Assembly (NCBI GenBank): GCA_030704615.1
Contig: CM060733.1
Coordinates: 34,100,001 to 34,164,000, forward strand
Direction of reading: 5' to 3'
DNA: 64,000 bases
DNA from: Takakia lepidozioides
Lineage: Eukaryota; Streptophyta; Takakiopsida; Takakiales; Takakiaceae
Numbering within the stretch: the stretch's first letter is position 1; every line of letters begins with the position of its first letter. The translations under genes and the position numbers were made by a program. The notes under the pieces are model-generated. The model was not told where the DNA came from, did no database searches, and saw only the letters and a program-made list of their open reading frames with translations. This document shows positions 32,006-44,991 of this stretch, piece by piece.

Positions 32006-33929
32006 TTCAAATCTGGTCGTAGGCTTTGTGGAAAAATAATGATTAGACTTAGATGACTTAGATGACATTGGACACTTGGGCCAACGGCATAGGCTATCCT
32101 AGAGGTTGCATTTGGGCCTCGACATAGGAGACACATTTGGATACATAGGAGATTGCACTTGGACTTAGATTTTAATTCTTTCTTCACACATGGGCCAACG
32201 ACATTGGCTATACTAGATGTCACACTTGGGCCTCAACATAGGAGACAACATTGGATACATAGGAAATTGCACTTGGTATTAGATTTTCAATTCTTCACAC
32301 ATGGGCCAAAGGTACAGGTTAAATGATTAGACTTAGATGACATTGGACACTTGGGCCAACTGCGCAAGTTATAGAGGTCGCACTTGGGCCTTCACATAGG
32401 AGACGCACTAGGATACATGATAGGAGATCTTGCACTTGGGCTTAGATGACACTGGACATCTGGGCCAATTAACGACACACGTTATCCTAGAGGTCGCATC
32501 TAGGCCTCGACATAGGAGACACACTTGGATATATAGGGGATTGCACTTGGACTTGGATGACACTGGACACTTGGGCCAACAGCACAGACTACCCTAGTAT
32601 CTTATGATGGTTTCAAGGATATCTATATTACATGAGATCTTTTTCATTATCTAGGCTAGGGATGCACAAAGCACCCCTCCGAGGGCTTTCCAAAGGTACC
32701 AAGCACCACGGCTGGGCCCGCGGTTTGGGACATCTCAACGTGACAAAAAAAAACAAAAAAAAACAAAACAAACGTCTCGCTTCATATATTGACTAGGGTA
32801 GTATGTGTCGCTGGCCCAAGTGTCCAGAAAGCCCACTTTGCTATTTTTTGGGAATTTTCAGCGACCAAAAGTACATGAAATTCCACATCTCCCACACCGC
32901 AGGTCCAAAATTATGAGACCAAACCCGTGCACCCCTCCTCGTTGAGGGCTTTCCAATGGTACCAAAACTATGGGATACATAGGAGGTCTTACACTTGGGC
33001 TTAGATGACACGGGATACTTGGGCCAACAGCAGAGGCTACCATACTCGAGGCCCAAGTGCGACCTCTAGGGTAGCCTGTACCTTTGGCCCATGTGTGAAT
33101 AATTGAAATCTAAGACTGAGTGCAATTTCCTATGTATCCAAGTGCATCTCCTATGTTAAGGCCCAAGTGCAACCTCTAGTGTAGCCTATGCTGTTGGCCC
33201 ATGTGTGAAGAATTGAAACCTAAGACCAAGTGCAATTTTCTATGTATCCAAGTGCGTCTCCCATGTCAAGGCCCAATTTATTTTTTTCCTTAAATTTATT
33301 GAGTAGTAATATATCCAATCATTATTGATATATCTCCTGTCCAGTGTCATCTATGTCCAAGTGCAATTTCCTATGTATCCCAGTGTGTCTCCTATTTCGA
33401 GGCCCAAGTGCGACCTCTAGGGTAGTCTGTGCCTTCGGCCTACGTGCGAAGAATTGAAATCTAAGACCAAGTGCAATTTTCTATGTATCCCAGTGCGTCC
33501 CCTATGTCGAGGCCCAAATGCAACCTCTAGGGTAGTCTGTGCTGTTGGCCCAAGTGTCCAGTGTCATCTAAGCCCAAGTGTAAGATCTTTTATGTATCCC
33601 ACTATGTCTCCTATGTCGAGGCCCAAGTGCGCCCTCTAGGGTAGCCTGTGCCATTGGCCCAAGTGTCCAATGTCATCTAAGTCATCTAAGCCTAATCATT
33701 TTTTTCTCCTATGTCGAGGCCCATGTGTCAATAATTGAAATCTAAGACCAAGTGCAATTTCCCATGTATCCACGTGCGTCTCCTATGTCGAGGCCCATCT
33801 AAGTCCCAGTGCAATCTTCTATTCATGTATCCAAGTGCATCTCCCATGTAGAGGCCCAAGTGTCCAATGTCATCTAAGTCATCTAGGTCTAATCATTTTT
33901 TTTCCACAGAGCCTACGACCAGATTTGAA
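32006..33929. mobile_element. foldback-type element with long inverted arms
   Basis: The left end (from 32,006, TTCAAATCTGGTCGTAGGCT, then GTGGAAAAATAATGATTAG) reappears inverted at the right end (to 33,929) with only a few mismatches over about 77 bases. The inverted similarity continues inward through satellite-like units (GGACACTTGGGCCAA, TAGAGGTCGCACTTGGGCC, TTGGATACATAGGA). The two arms are in opposite orientation about a centre near 32,650-33,050. No coding sequence is present. The right arm continues as satellite-like repeats beyond 33,929. Confidence 0.65.
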
Positions 33930-34880
33930 CCAGAGACCTTTCCCTTGATATCTCTCATGTCGAGGCTCCAACCATTGTCCCAGGAATGCCCACTTTGCTA
34001 TTTTTCACGAATTTCCAGCGACCCAAAGTACTTGAAATTCGACATCTCCCACACTGTAGGTCCAAAAATAATGAGACCAAGCCGGTGCACCCCTCCTCCT
34101 CAAGGGCTTTCCAATGGGACCAAGCACCAGCGCTGGGCCCACGGTTTGGGACAGCTCAATGCTACAAAATAAAATAAAACAAACTAACAAACAAACTGGT
34201 TTCCTTCATATATCGACTAGGGTAGCCTGTGCCGTTGGTCCATGTGAAGAATTGAAATCTAAGCCTATATCGTTGGCCCAAGTATCCAGTGTCATCTAAG
34301 TTCAAGTGCAATCCCCTATGTATCCAAGTGTGTCTCCTATGTCGAGGCCCAAATGCGACCTCTAGGATAGCCTTTGCGGTTGGCCCAAATGTCCAGTGTC
34401 ATCTAAGCCCAAGTGTAAGATCTTCTATGTATCCCAGTGCGTCTCCTATGTCGAGGCCCATCTAAGCCCAAAGTGCAAACTTGTATGTATCCAAGGGCAT
34501 CACCCATGTGTGTCGAGCCCATCTAAGCCCAATGTACATTGATCTCCTATGTATCCAAGTATGTCTCCAATGTTAAGGCCTCATTTTTCCCTTTTCATGA
34601 ATTTATTGAGTCGTAATATATCCAATCATTATTGATATTATATCTCTTGTCGAGGCTCCAATCAATGTCCTAGGAAAGCCCACTTTGCTATTTTTCCCGA
34701 ATTTCTAGCGACCAAAAGTACTCAAAATTCTAGATCTCCCACACCAGGGGTCCGAAAATCATGAGACCAAGCCGGTGCACTCCTCCTCATCGAGGGCTTT
34801 CCAACGGCACCAAGCACCGGGATTGGGCCCCGCGGTTTGGGAGATCTCACCGACGCTACAAACAAACAAAACAAAACTGA
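32658..34880. repeat. dispersed ~190-base module, four copies
   Basis: Full copies at about 33,993-34,190 and 34,683-34,880 run from CACTTTGCTATTTTTC through CCAGCGACC, TCCCACACTG, ATGAGACCAA and CGGTGCACCCCTCC to GCGGTTTGGGA. Partial copies are at about 32,658-32,770 (3' half) and 32,833-32,967 (5' half). All are in the same orientation, unlike the satellite units around them. Confidence 0.7.
33040..34600. repeat. degenerate satellite, units of roughly 100 bases
   Basis: Recurring blocks in fixed order: GAGGCCCAAGTGCGACCTCT, GGGTAGCCTGTGC, GTTGGCCCAAGTGTCCAGTG, TCATCTAAGCCCAAGTG, TCCTATGTATCC and AAGTGCGTCTCCTATGTC. Copies vary in length and some blocks are missing. The same unit lies inverted at about 32,040-32,600. 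Short open frames here are repeat translations. Confidence 0.75.
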
Positions 34881-34889
34881 CTTCCTTCA

Positions 34890-36915
34890 TATAGAGATGA
34901 TCAACCACATGTATTTTAATATGTAAAACAATATTGGGATTTGTCAGATTCCTCATTGGATGAACATGGTGGCAGTTTGTGGCTATAGCCCCCCTTTCGG
35001 GAGTGGGCCTTATGTCGATTGTCAATAATATGGTGGACACATGCCAATATAAATGCAAGGATATCCTTGATACTTGTATCTTATTACTCAAAAGTAAGGA
35101 GAGGAGTCCATGAAGTAAGCCTCCGTCTTTCTTATAAACATACACAAATGTGTACAATTGAGATTGAGAGGTTTTGGGTCTATTTATTCATAAGTATTAA
35201 GATATGATGTGTGCACAAAATTATGTAAAAGTTATGATTTATATGTATAATCACAATGTTGTTTAGCCTGCAATGATGCATAATAATCTCAAAATTGTTA
35301 TGGTTATCTTACGAAGTGTAGGTCAGTATGGAAGTCATTTAAACACACTTGCCAATTTTTGAACAATTCTTATATGGAGTATCGAATGAGGACCATATTG
35401 TCTCAACAGTGCTTTATGCAGGCATATCTATGTGCATTACTACTACTAACTTGACAATGTACAAGTAAGGTATTTGGAGCTAGTGATCAAGATGTTTTGC
35501 AAATCATTGTGGAAACTCTACAAGATGTAGAAGTGTCAAAAAGTAGACCGGTTGCAATATACACAACCCACATCAATTCACCAACGAAGGATCACTTGCC
35601 AACAGGGGGTATTTTTTGGGTGTTGTACCGGCAAAAGTAATAAGTAATAAGTGTAGTATGTACAAGGGTCCATGATGGAAGTACAAAAATTCTTGCCTCT
35701 GTCACTGCATATGGTAAAACGGGCCTACATACTCTTCAGGTATACATCCAAAAACCATCTAGCCTATCCCATAGTTATACTAAAACACCCATAGTACTTT
35801 TCTCCCAAATTAACAAATGGCCAACGAATTACATAGTTATGATTTTGTTATGCATCGTACTTATATAACAAAGATAATATATTTCTTTCTATTTATGATG
35901 TACATTTCATTCGCATGTAGAGCCATGAGATTCACATGTTGGATAGCTGCGTGCATAAGAAAAGATGTTACAGGAGAATTGTTGTTTATATAGCTAAATT
36001 GTTCTTTGTATCTAAAGTATGCATAAATCGTGATAATTGGAATTGTGAGTGTACAATTGAATTGAAAAGTATACGTACTTTTATTTTGCGGCATTCTATC
36101 TTAACTCGTGCATTGAAATAAGACTTTGCTATTTCAAGTTAGAAAAACTTAAAAAAGATGCAAATTAATAAGAATTAAGACTATTTAAAAAGTCGACTTT
36201 TACTATTTTGAATAATGTTGATGGATACAACTCTTTGGTTTGGATAATGCATTTTACAGAAGCAACAATCAAATTACTAAGTATTTTTGTAACTCGGCTA
36301 TGGACTAGAGGGAAGTTCCCCATATTGTTTTTCTACATTTTAGCTACAAACCATAATATATCATGCAAACTGACGTGATTTTAGTTTCTTCTATGCACAT
36401 GCAGATTATATCTATTAACGGTTGTGGTGTATCAAATGCACCAGAGGGAGTGGATATTCTTTTATCGCATGAAGGACATATTACTTTTGTATGACCTATC
36501 TAAATTTTTGAGACACAACGACATGCATCAATCTACATCATTATCTAGCAATCATTCTGATCTCTCTTTTATATTTAATCCTCTTTGTAACTTGTTCTCT
36601 CTATTAAATCCAATCACTCTCTAAACTTATTCTTTGAATATTAGTCTTGATTGTCTCTCTACTTAGAATTTCCTCCAAAGGCTTGTCTATTGCAATTGAG
36701 GATTGAATACCTTTATAATGATAAGGGCCATCTCCTACAAATATAAACATCTTCTTATATTTGTGAATACTACAACATATTGAAAAATTTACTCATCTAA
36801 AAATTTACCTTATATTTCAACTTATTTACTTCAATTTTGATTTAAATAATCACATTGATAATAACAAGCATTTGTGATTTTTTTCGTGTTTGTTTTTTTT
36901 TGCATTTGTCGACAG
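34890..36915. other. A/T-rich intergenic or intronic DNA
   Basis: No domain, RNA gene or clear repeat was recognised. Some of it may hold upstream exons of the Hint-domain gene that starts to be recognisable at 36,916, since that exon opens at an acceptor and has no start codon. Confidence 0.4.
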
Positions 36916-39006
36916 GTGAAATGCAATCCATTATATACACACACCATTGGGTGTCGAATATATCAAGTGGGTAATACTTCAGCGGTGTCTCCATATCCTA
37001 TATTGAAACATGGTGGTAAGCCGGAAAAATGGATGCACAAGATTGGGTGCAAAATATTTACTGGACCACTTCATGCGTTGTGTGCTGCGGATCCAAACTT
37101 TTTTGGTGTAGTAATGAAACCAAGAGTTGACACCAACACAGGTCCAAACCCCGCCATTAACTGGGGTGGTCTTTGTTTCCCAAGTATGCATCTTAATAAG
37201 TTTCATTTTAGTTTGAAGCATAGATTAATCTAGAGAATGACAGGAGAATGACGGTTGAACATTTTCAACTTGATGATATAATTACTTGTTGAGTATGTGC
37301 CCCAAGACAAGTTGTACGGTGAATGTACAGTTAACATATAAAAATGAAGTTAAATATAAAAATATAGCACATATACATAATTTCTTATTTCACATTTCAT
37401 TGTCTCATTTGTTATATATTCAATGTCGTTGCTTATCAATGATATATGACTTCAATACTAAGATTAGGATTGTGAGTTATTTCATTTGTGAAGTTTCTTA
37501 GTGAATATGCATTGACATACCAGAAGGCAATCGCCCTTCAGGGTCAAGAGACACCATAATTTACGCTTCCTTTGGGAGGCGTCATATATTACATGATTAT
37601 TATCATGCATGATGTTGTTTTACAGGAGATGCCCTCGTCACTCTCCCAATTGGCATACAAAAGCCAATGTCAGAACTCTCCATTGGAGACAAAGTATGTT
37701 GTGTTAAACCATCAACCAATATACTACTCATTAAGATGTGTCATTTAATCAATATATCAGCTTTGTGATTTGACCAATATATATGCAAACGACAATTTTT
37801 GTTATGCTGATATATGATTATAAAATTGATATTATAACAAATATTTGATTTCTGGTGGCTGTGATGAATGTGGATGGACAAATAGCATTTGACAAAGTTT
37901 ATGCGTTTGGTCACGACGATGTTGGTGCCATAAGCTACATTGTGAAGCTCACTTTGCAACCAACTATCATTAGTGATAATGAGTTTTTAGTGAAAACTCT
38001 TGAGCTCAGTCCACACCATTTTGCTCCAGTATCGTCAGGTTTTTTTTATAGGGACATTATGGTTTCGTTTCAACTAAGTGTTTGTAGATACATTTGTAAT
38101 ATTTCTGCAATCCATACAAACAATGAACTTTTGATGTACTTTTTAATTTGAAAACATTCTCATTTATATATTTGTTGTGTGGCGTTAGGCATGAATGATA
38201 ACATGACATACAAACGAGCTAAGAACATACATGTGGGTGACTTGATGTGGATCAATACGAATAAGATCACCAATACTATCGAGCATTTTATTGTGACGGG
38301 TGAGATCACATCCTTTTTTTATATTTTTAAAAATAGTGACAAGCTTTAGTGCTATGTGGGCTGCTCATCACTCCACTAGCCGGGACCTTGTTGACTATGA
38401 TTCTACTAATTTGATAGAAGTTTCTAATATATGGTTGATAGCACAAATCTCATGTTGGAAAAGTTATGAGGTGAATTGACACTGAATAAGTCGGTTCACT
38501 TGAAGTTTTCTTTTTTCCTTAACCATTGACATTTAACAATAATTCGAACATTCAATTGTGGCAGATGCAATGGTGATTGTTAATGTTGGGTTGTACAACC
38601 CTACACTCTAAGTGGAAATATTGTCGTAGATGATGTGGTGGCATATGTGCATAGTGAGTGGTTTCTCGATGAATTATTTGACGCTATCACAATCACACAT
38701 TGGCTTCCTACAACTTATCAGGTACATCCAAAACGTCACATGTTCAAGTTATTTATGTATTTAATATTCCAACACTAGGATTTAATATTATCATTAATAT
38801 TGTGGCTTTGTTCACATAATATGCAGATGGTGCTAGCTCCGTTGCGAATGCTTTATTATTTCTTGGAAAAAAACATATATGCTAGACTCTATCACTTTGT
38901 GGACTCATATATGGATGTACCTCATTTTCTCACTCTCCATGGTGGCAAATGTGCAACTGTTGGTGGTATGGTTGCTACATTTATATCTCTCTTCCGATAC
39001 GGTTGA
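36916..39006 (+). pseudogene. hedgehog-type Hint (Hog) domain protein, decayed
   Basis: Exons fit at 36,916-37,183, 37,626-37,693, 37,855-38,040, 38,189-38,299, 38,565-38,721 and 38,827-39,006. After an N-terminal region with several Cys comes LCFP followed by DALVTLPIGIQKPMSELSIG, the Hint start (catalytic Cys, then V.L.DG..KPMSEL.IGD). Next are GQIAFDKVYAFGHDD, LELSPHHFAPVS, YKRAKNIHVGDLMW and VVAYVHSEWFLDE, the Hog-type blocks. Such domains cleave their own precursor at the Cys and, in animal Hedgehog, add cholesterol. Signs of decay: the acceptor before 37,855 reads TG instead of AG, and a frameshift lies near 38,610 (after VGLYNP). The early exons are missing. I am confident of the Hint fold, less so of the plant family. 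Confidence 0.7.
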
Positions 39007-39689
39007 ACTCAAAAATTCGAGTGTAGAGCGATGACATATTAAGTTGGTCAATGGAGAAAAAAAGAAAAAAGTTTGACGCCTCCCGAAGGGAGCGTAACTT
39101 ATGGTGTCATTGCACCATAACTCATGGCACAAAAAATTGACAACGGGTGATATCCAACATATATCTACATGTGGCTTTAAAGTTCAACCTATTACTACTT
39201 ATGGATGACCTTATGCCCCTGATAACCAAGCCATCTATTGGATAGTATGTAATAGTAGGGCTAATTCTACGATATTGTGAGTCATAAGACAACTATGTGT
39301 CATCTTGATTTTTCATTGCACCAAAGATAATCGTAAAATAAAAAAAATTATATTTGGCTAAAATGAAGAACATGGTTAAAAAGTAGACAAAGCCATTTCA
39401 TGGGATTGTAAAACTATATGAGGGTTTATATATGTCTTTCTGCTCAGATCATTTTAAAAGAGTTGCGATCAAAACCCTCGATGCTCATATAGTTGTAAAA
39501 CTTGTCCTTGTTGTTGGTCATGGCTCTTTTCCTGAAAAACACACCTCTATGGGAGCCCCAACTTCAATCCTTGGCAGCCCATGCTTTGGCATCATTGCTG
39601 GAGTCATGGAAAAGTGTGACACTTTTTGCATGATTGTGCTACAGTGACCTCCACCAATCGGTTGATAGAGCACTCGTAAACTCCAATAT

Positions 39690-40168
39690 AGTCATTTCAA
39701 ACTCATTTGAGCCATGTTTGATTGTCAGTGTTTTTGGGCACTTTCTTTGCAAGTGACCAAGCTTCCCACAATTGAAACATGTTTGTTAGACATCATTTGT
39801 AGAGGCTCACCATGTCTCCCCACATGTGTCTTTTCATTTGATCCTTCAGTCGTCAACTTCAGATGGCTCCCAAGATCCAGTCTCGCGGCGTAGTTATCCC
39901 ACTCCTCCTCTAGATGGGATGAATCGTATCTCCATGTTTTCTTCAAAGTCTTTGGCAGCCTCTCTTCTAGCTTTCGTTTGGCCCATAATGTCGATCGCGC
40001 TCCACAATGTTGAATCCTGACTATTTCTTGTTCAGCCGTGTTCTGGACTTTAAACAATAGGAAACTGAAAGCTTGAACATTTGCTCGCAATACACATCCA
40101 GCTCTAAGAACCATGCGTTCAATGCTCTCCAATTCTGAACGCTCTAAAATGTGTCGAGTTGGCTTCAC
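39690..40168 (-). pseudogene. retroelement gag fragment with CCHC knuckle
   Basis: A minus-strand frame (40,168-39,725) with a charged, helix-rich segment (KRKLEERLPKTLKKTW) precedes, in another frame near 39,780-39,735, the zinc knuckle CFNCGKLGHLQRKC. The knuckle spacing CX2CX4HX4C is that of retroelement nucleocapsids. No protease or RT follows on the minus side, so this is an isolated remnant. Which superfamily it belongs to cannot be told. Confidence 0.6.
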
Positions 40169-40169
40169 T

Positions 40170-41367
40170 GTACATTACAACACACCATGGTTTTCACGAC
40201 TATATATCACACCTTCATTATAGGTCTCACTATTGGCATCTCTCAGTGTATTTGCCACCATGGCATGTGAGTACCGACGCATTGCACTACCACTAGAAAA
40301 CGTTTCACTACATAATTAGTTAGGTCGTGTGACACCGGCCTAATTCAACCTCTGACATATGTAATTAGAAATGATATTATTTTTTATTCATATTTATCAG
40401 TCTTTAATTATTAGTGAAATTTTTGACTAACTGCTGAACCAAGACAATGGTATTGTATTTCACAGACTGACAGCTGTACCTATGAAAAAATTTGGACCAC
40501 TAGTAGTGAAATAGTTTACTATAACCTATGACACAGCTAGGACAAGGCCGGTATGCTATCTCACTATCACATGTTTGTCTCCTTGTTTTTTTGGTCTTCT
40601 AGACAACGACACGTATATCTAGTGTGTATATATATAATTCACTAACAACAGTGAGTCATGGACAAGACATGTGTTGAAGAAAGTGCCTTCATTAGCAGTG
40701 TCTTGTTCTATCAATTGTGCTACTGTCGCTGCTGTTTGATTGTTTAATGCCCGTTGTATGGTTCGAGTAAGAGACGTCGTCTGCCTCCAAGCTAAGCTTG
40801 CACGCATTCTCTCAAAACTGAGTAAATGCAGTAAATGCAGCCTGTAGCTGCAGCTGATGTTGGTCATGACCAAGCCACAGAATGCGTGCCGCCACCATAG
40901 ATGGCAGTGCTTGGATCCATGCCATCACAAATTTTGTGGAGGTCCAACGGCTCTGGAGCTGCCTCAAAGAATTGCTTGGCGTACGAGTCCATGGTTCCGC
41001 CGCACGTGTCATCCTTGTCTTCTCAGCCACAGGGACCGTTGCATCATCGGGTTACTTGCACTAATGATTTTGAACCCAGTTAGTTGACTGTGGGTTCCAA
41101 TCTGCTCTACCACATCCACGCACAATCTTGAGTCTTTGAAGAACTTACGGACCTTAAGTTACTCACGAGAACACGAAGACGTCATCCGAGAAAGCTATGA
41201 GTTTGGTAGATTGTCGCATGAATCTAGCTCGTCTGAACATTGTGGGAGAAATTGCGGTACTCGGATCGGCAGGTGTAGTTGGGCGGACGTGAATTGAGGT
41301 TGAGATATTTTGGAGGGTGAAAGCTCGAGATAAGTTCTGAGCTTAGAACCTTGTTCTGATCTGAGGC
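40170..41367. other. intergenic, nothing assigned
   Basis: Open frames on both strands around 40,619-41,090 lie partly over each other and show no domain. The sequence upstream of 41,368 should contain the promoter of the PC-esterase gene, but no TATA box could be chosen with confidence. Confidence 0.4.
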
Positions 41368-43911
41368 ATGGGGTGGGAATGGGGTCACGGGTCGGTGAAG
41401 TATGGAAGCTCAGAAGGGGATGTGAAAGGGGTACACATGGTGCTAATGCTGGGAGCAATGTTGTTTGGAGGTACGGTTTGTGTACTCATGCAGCTCAAGG
41501 CATCTGATCCCTTGTCCACTTTTTTTCTCATGAGTGATAGGCAGGTGCCTTCCATTCGGGGCACTTCCATCCGAGGAAAGCATAACGTTCAACGCTTTCA
41601 GTCCCATCTTGCGTGTTTCAGGTCCCCACTTCCTCCTCTTTGATCATAAATCTCTCCCTTGAATCTCAGGGTTACTTGCTTTGGACCTGTAGGTCTACAC
41701 GTACCAGCACTGGTGAAAAATATTGAAGCTCTGTAACAACTGGAAACTGTCGCAACCTGACCAATTTATATGATAGAGTGGTACGCAAGTGAAAATAAAC
41801 ATGATCGTTTTGGAATCGACGGTCCAGGTTTTTGAAATTCATGTGCACCGTACTTTCTTATGTTTGTAGCATGCATGTAATGCGATCCTCATCTGGTTTC
41901 TTGTGTCCCTTGGAAGCCTATTTTGGTGTCAACCATGAACGAGTTCGTCTGTGCATTACAAGTATATGATATCTATGCTTCGTTTTCTTGCGCATAGATC
42001 ATACATGTAAGTGTTGCGTATCTTATAAAGCTCCTATGTGGCTTGTACAGTGAGTCAGGAAGATGGGAGTACAATGCTACGCCTAGACACATCCCTTGGA
42101 ATTCTGTGGGGGACCCATTTGTTAACCAATGCGATGAGCGCCATCTCAATACCGGTGGCAATGTTGCTTTTCTGGAGGCTGATCTCATTGTGTCACAGGG
42201 GGGCAATTGGACGGTGAGTCCAACGTACGTCTCAAGTGCCAAATGGTCTACATTCCGACACGCAAAGTTCCTCCAAGATCTGATCCTGGCAGAATTTGAG
42301 ATTCAACTATTTGGTTTAGATTGGCTTGTACTTGCTCAACTTAGAGCATTAAATGCAGAAGTGTTGATCATCTTCATTTAGTTCTACAGGTGAGAGAGGA
42401 GCTAAAATGGGAGTGGAAAACCAACTCTAGCTGCCCTATGTTTCCTTTCAACCACAACGACCTTTGCAAGTAAGTCGCCATCTGTTACATCCAAGGTCAG
42501 ATCTTCCTTTCTTGTCTCCAACAACTAGGGCAGAAGCCTATGTATTAAGCATGTATACACAGATTTTGTGCATGCTTCCATGGGTCATGGACGCTTGAAA
42601 CCGTCGTAGGAAAGATACCAATTTTGAAGAGGCTCTGTCGACATTATTCCAAGAGCTGAGTGAGTAAATCGTATACTAAGGTCAATTTCTTGTTTGTACA
42701 GATGGATTGGATCAAGAAGGAACATGTTGGTTGTTGGAGACTCCATCAATCACGAGCTGCAGTGGGTCTTTCTCAACAACCTGGCGGTGAATATGAGCGG
42801 CAAAGCTCGGAGTATGGCTGCAATTAGATCATGGGAAGGCGAGGAAGTGTGTGGCGATGTTCTTGGGGGTCCAGGGTTCAAAGTGGGCTGGATTCGCAAT
42901 GATCGCCTGTCTCCTACCCTCAACATTAGCGAAGATTCGTTCAATAATTTCTATGAGTGGCCATGGCTACCCTACTTGGAGGATTGGAACGTCAGCGTTC
43001 TATTGCTCAACAGGGGTGCACATTTTGAAGGAGACGAGATATTTATAAGAGCCCTCAGCGAAATCTTTTCCATATTACAAGCACGTTATCCCGATCTCTT
43101 GGTCATCTTTCGTAACACGCCCCCAGGTAGTTTGAGAGGCCCCTTGAGAGTAGACAATGTTGCCCACTTGCCAACACGTCAGTATTCACACTTGCGTTGA
43201 ACCTTTCTTCTATTCACAAGAACATGACTCCGACAAGCTGAGATGAAATGAAGCTCGATGAAATGACAGTGCTCAAGCTGCCTGAGAGTCATCCTTCCCA
43301 AGAGTAACTGTAGGATACTGTGCAAGAAGACCAACTGGTATTGTGAAATCTGCTAGCAAGACTTCTAAGTCAGGTGGTCAGGACAGAACTTCTTTGCCAT
43401 GTAGCTGGGGTGTAGCTGTAACCAATTGAAAGCTTGCCATCGATGATTGATTTTCCCTGTTGTGAGAAGTCTGATCTGCGAGTGTGAAGTCACATAACTC
43501 TTACACCTAGGTTACAAGACTGGATGTTGACAAGGTGCTGACCAAACACCAAACTCTTTAAAGTGTGCAGAGGTGTGAGGACTTGACAGATCCTTGAGGG
43601 AATAACTACATTCATGAATGGATTGACATGCAGGCCATCACCAATGCACCAGCTACAAAGAACCGATACAAGAACGGCAATGTCCTGCAGACTTGCCAGC
43701 CTCATGGCATTGGGGTGAATTTCAAGCACAAAATGTTGTGGCCAAAAGGATTGTTGAAGAAGCGGGGTACATCTACATGGATGTGGATAGCATGCTCAGT
43801 TTGAGACCTGATGGTCACATCGGTGTAGAAGACTGCTTACATTACTGTTTGCCAGGACCTTTTGATTCTGTCGTCCATCTCTTTTACAACATCTTTTTTC
43901 TCCTTCAATAG
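41368..43911 (+). CDS. PC-esterase (TBL/NXPE-like) Golgi-type protein, 399 aa in five exons
   Basis: Exons 41,368-41,621, 42,051-42,213, 42,390-42,469, 42,702-43,126 and 43,634-43,911 splice in phase with no stop, giving 399 residues. Residues about 24-41 (VHMVLMLGAMLFGGTVCV) form a single signal-anchor helix, the type II topology of Golgi proteins. GRWEYNATPRHIPWNS opens the domain. NMLVVGDSINHELQ carries the GDS nucleophile block, IFRNTPPGHHQC the central block, and RPDGHIGVEDCLHYCLPGPF the DxxH catalytic block. These are the hallmarks of the SGNH-like PC-esterase family (plant TBL wall-polysaccharide acetyltransferases, animal NXPE). Length is close to that usual for TBL proteins. The substrate is unknown. 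It is convergent with the cNMP-binding gene downstream and is the best-supported intact spliced gene here. Confidence 0.85.
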
Positions 43912-44991
43912 TTGATGTCTTGGGGCCTTTCGGAAGCGACTCGCAACATGTCAGTAAAATTACGGTATTTACTGTCTGATGGTGCCTTCACTAGCAGTGC
44001 CTTGTTCTATCGATGTTCGTGCAGGGCCCCTCATTTCAGGAAGGCTGCTTACAACCGACACACAGAAATGACGACGATGACGTGGCACTATGGCTCCCTA
44101 TTGCTCTATGCTAAACTAGTCTCCGACCTTCAGTTGTCGCTAGAATTGGCTTATGTTGAGTGCCTTCAGTCGCCGCTAGAATTAACTTATGTTGAGTGAC
44201 TTAGGTCTATAACCGTCGACAATGACAAATTGTCAGCCGTAGTCCATAATGTGAATGTATCATGTAGTATATTGGGGGCTTTATAGGTGATGGAACAGTT
44301 TGGAATAGGCCCCCCTTACCCCAGCTAGGAGAGACACCACATGTAGATGAAGGAATCGCGAACAAGTCCCATATCATCCAGCCATCACAAATTTCTGAAT
44401 GCCAGATTATACACCACCCTACTCCATCCCAAATCCCTAAATTTCTAAGCTAACCCCAAGTCACACCCCTTGGACAAATAAAGCAAGCCAAATGGCTGCC
44501 ACCAACCAAAGCACATCTCGACCCCCCCATGACTCAATGGCCCAAATCAAACTATATAGCAAGGGTGAGGTATGATTCAAGTCCCCTCAATGTATCTCCA
44601 ACGGCTACATCATCTACACCGTCATTTAATAACCACACAGTGAGAGACATGACAGATGCAATGAAAATGGAGACTTAGGTGGCAGGGAGAACCCCCAGCT
44701 TCACATGACCCCTTTAAAAATCTGAGCACTTGCAAGGTCAATTTATCCAAAACTAAGAAACACAAAAGTATCAAACTATAACCCCCTAAGCGAAGCAGCT
44801 TTCACTGCAAGGATGCATAGTGTGTGTATAGCAGTTGCTTGGAAATTTCAGGACACAACTATCAGAATCAACTTGAAGTTCATATACAGCATACTCCTGA
44901 CACTCACAGACAATGAAGGTTGGCCCAAGATAGTAATTTCTACCAATACATGACATAGATACAATTGGGAACTTAATTCAACAAAGAACAA
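43912..44991. other. convergent intergenic region
   Basis: This lies between the 3' ends of the PC-esterase gene (plus) and the cNMP-binding gene (minus). No open frame with a domain, RNA gene or mobile element was recognised. Small related words (GTCGCTAGAATT...CTTATGTTGAGTG) repeat at about 44,135-44,160 and 44,170-44,197. Confidence 0.5.

Noticed and set aside
33901-33929. GGTTCAAATCTGG (minus) as a tRNA B box
   Set aside because: No A box or cloverleaf is present and the sequence is explained as the end of the foldback element.
32040-34600. Regularly spaced repeats that might suggest a CRISPR array
   Set aside because: Units are ~100 bases, degenerate, in both orientations and without unique spacers; this is a plant satellite.
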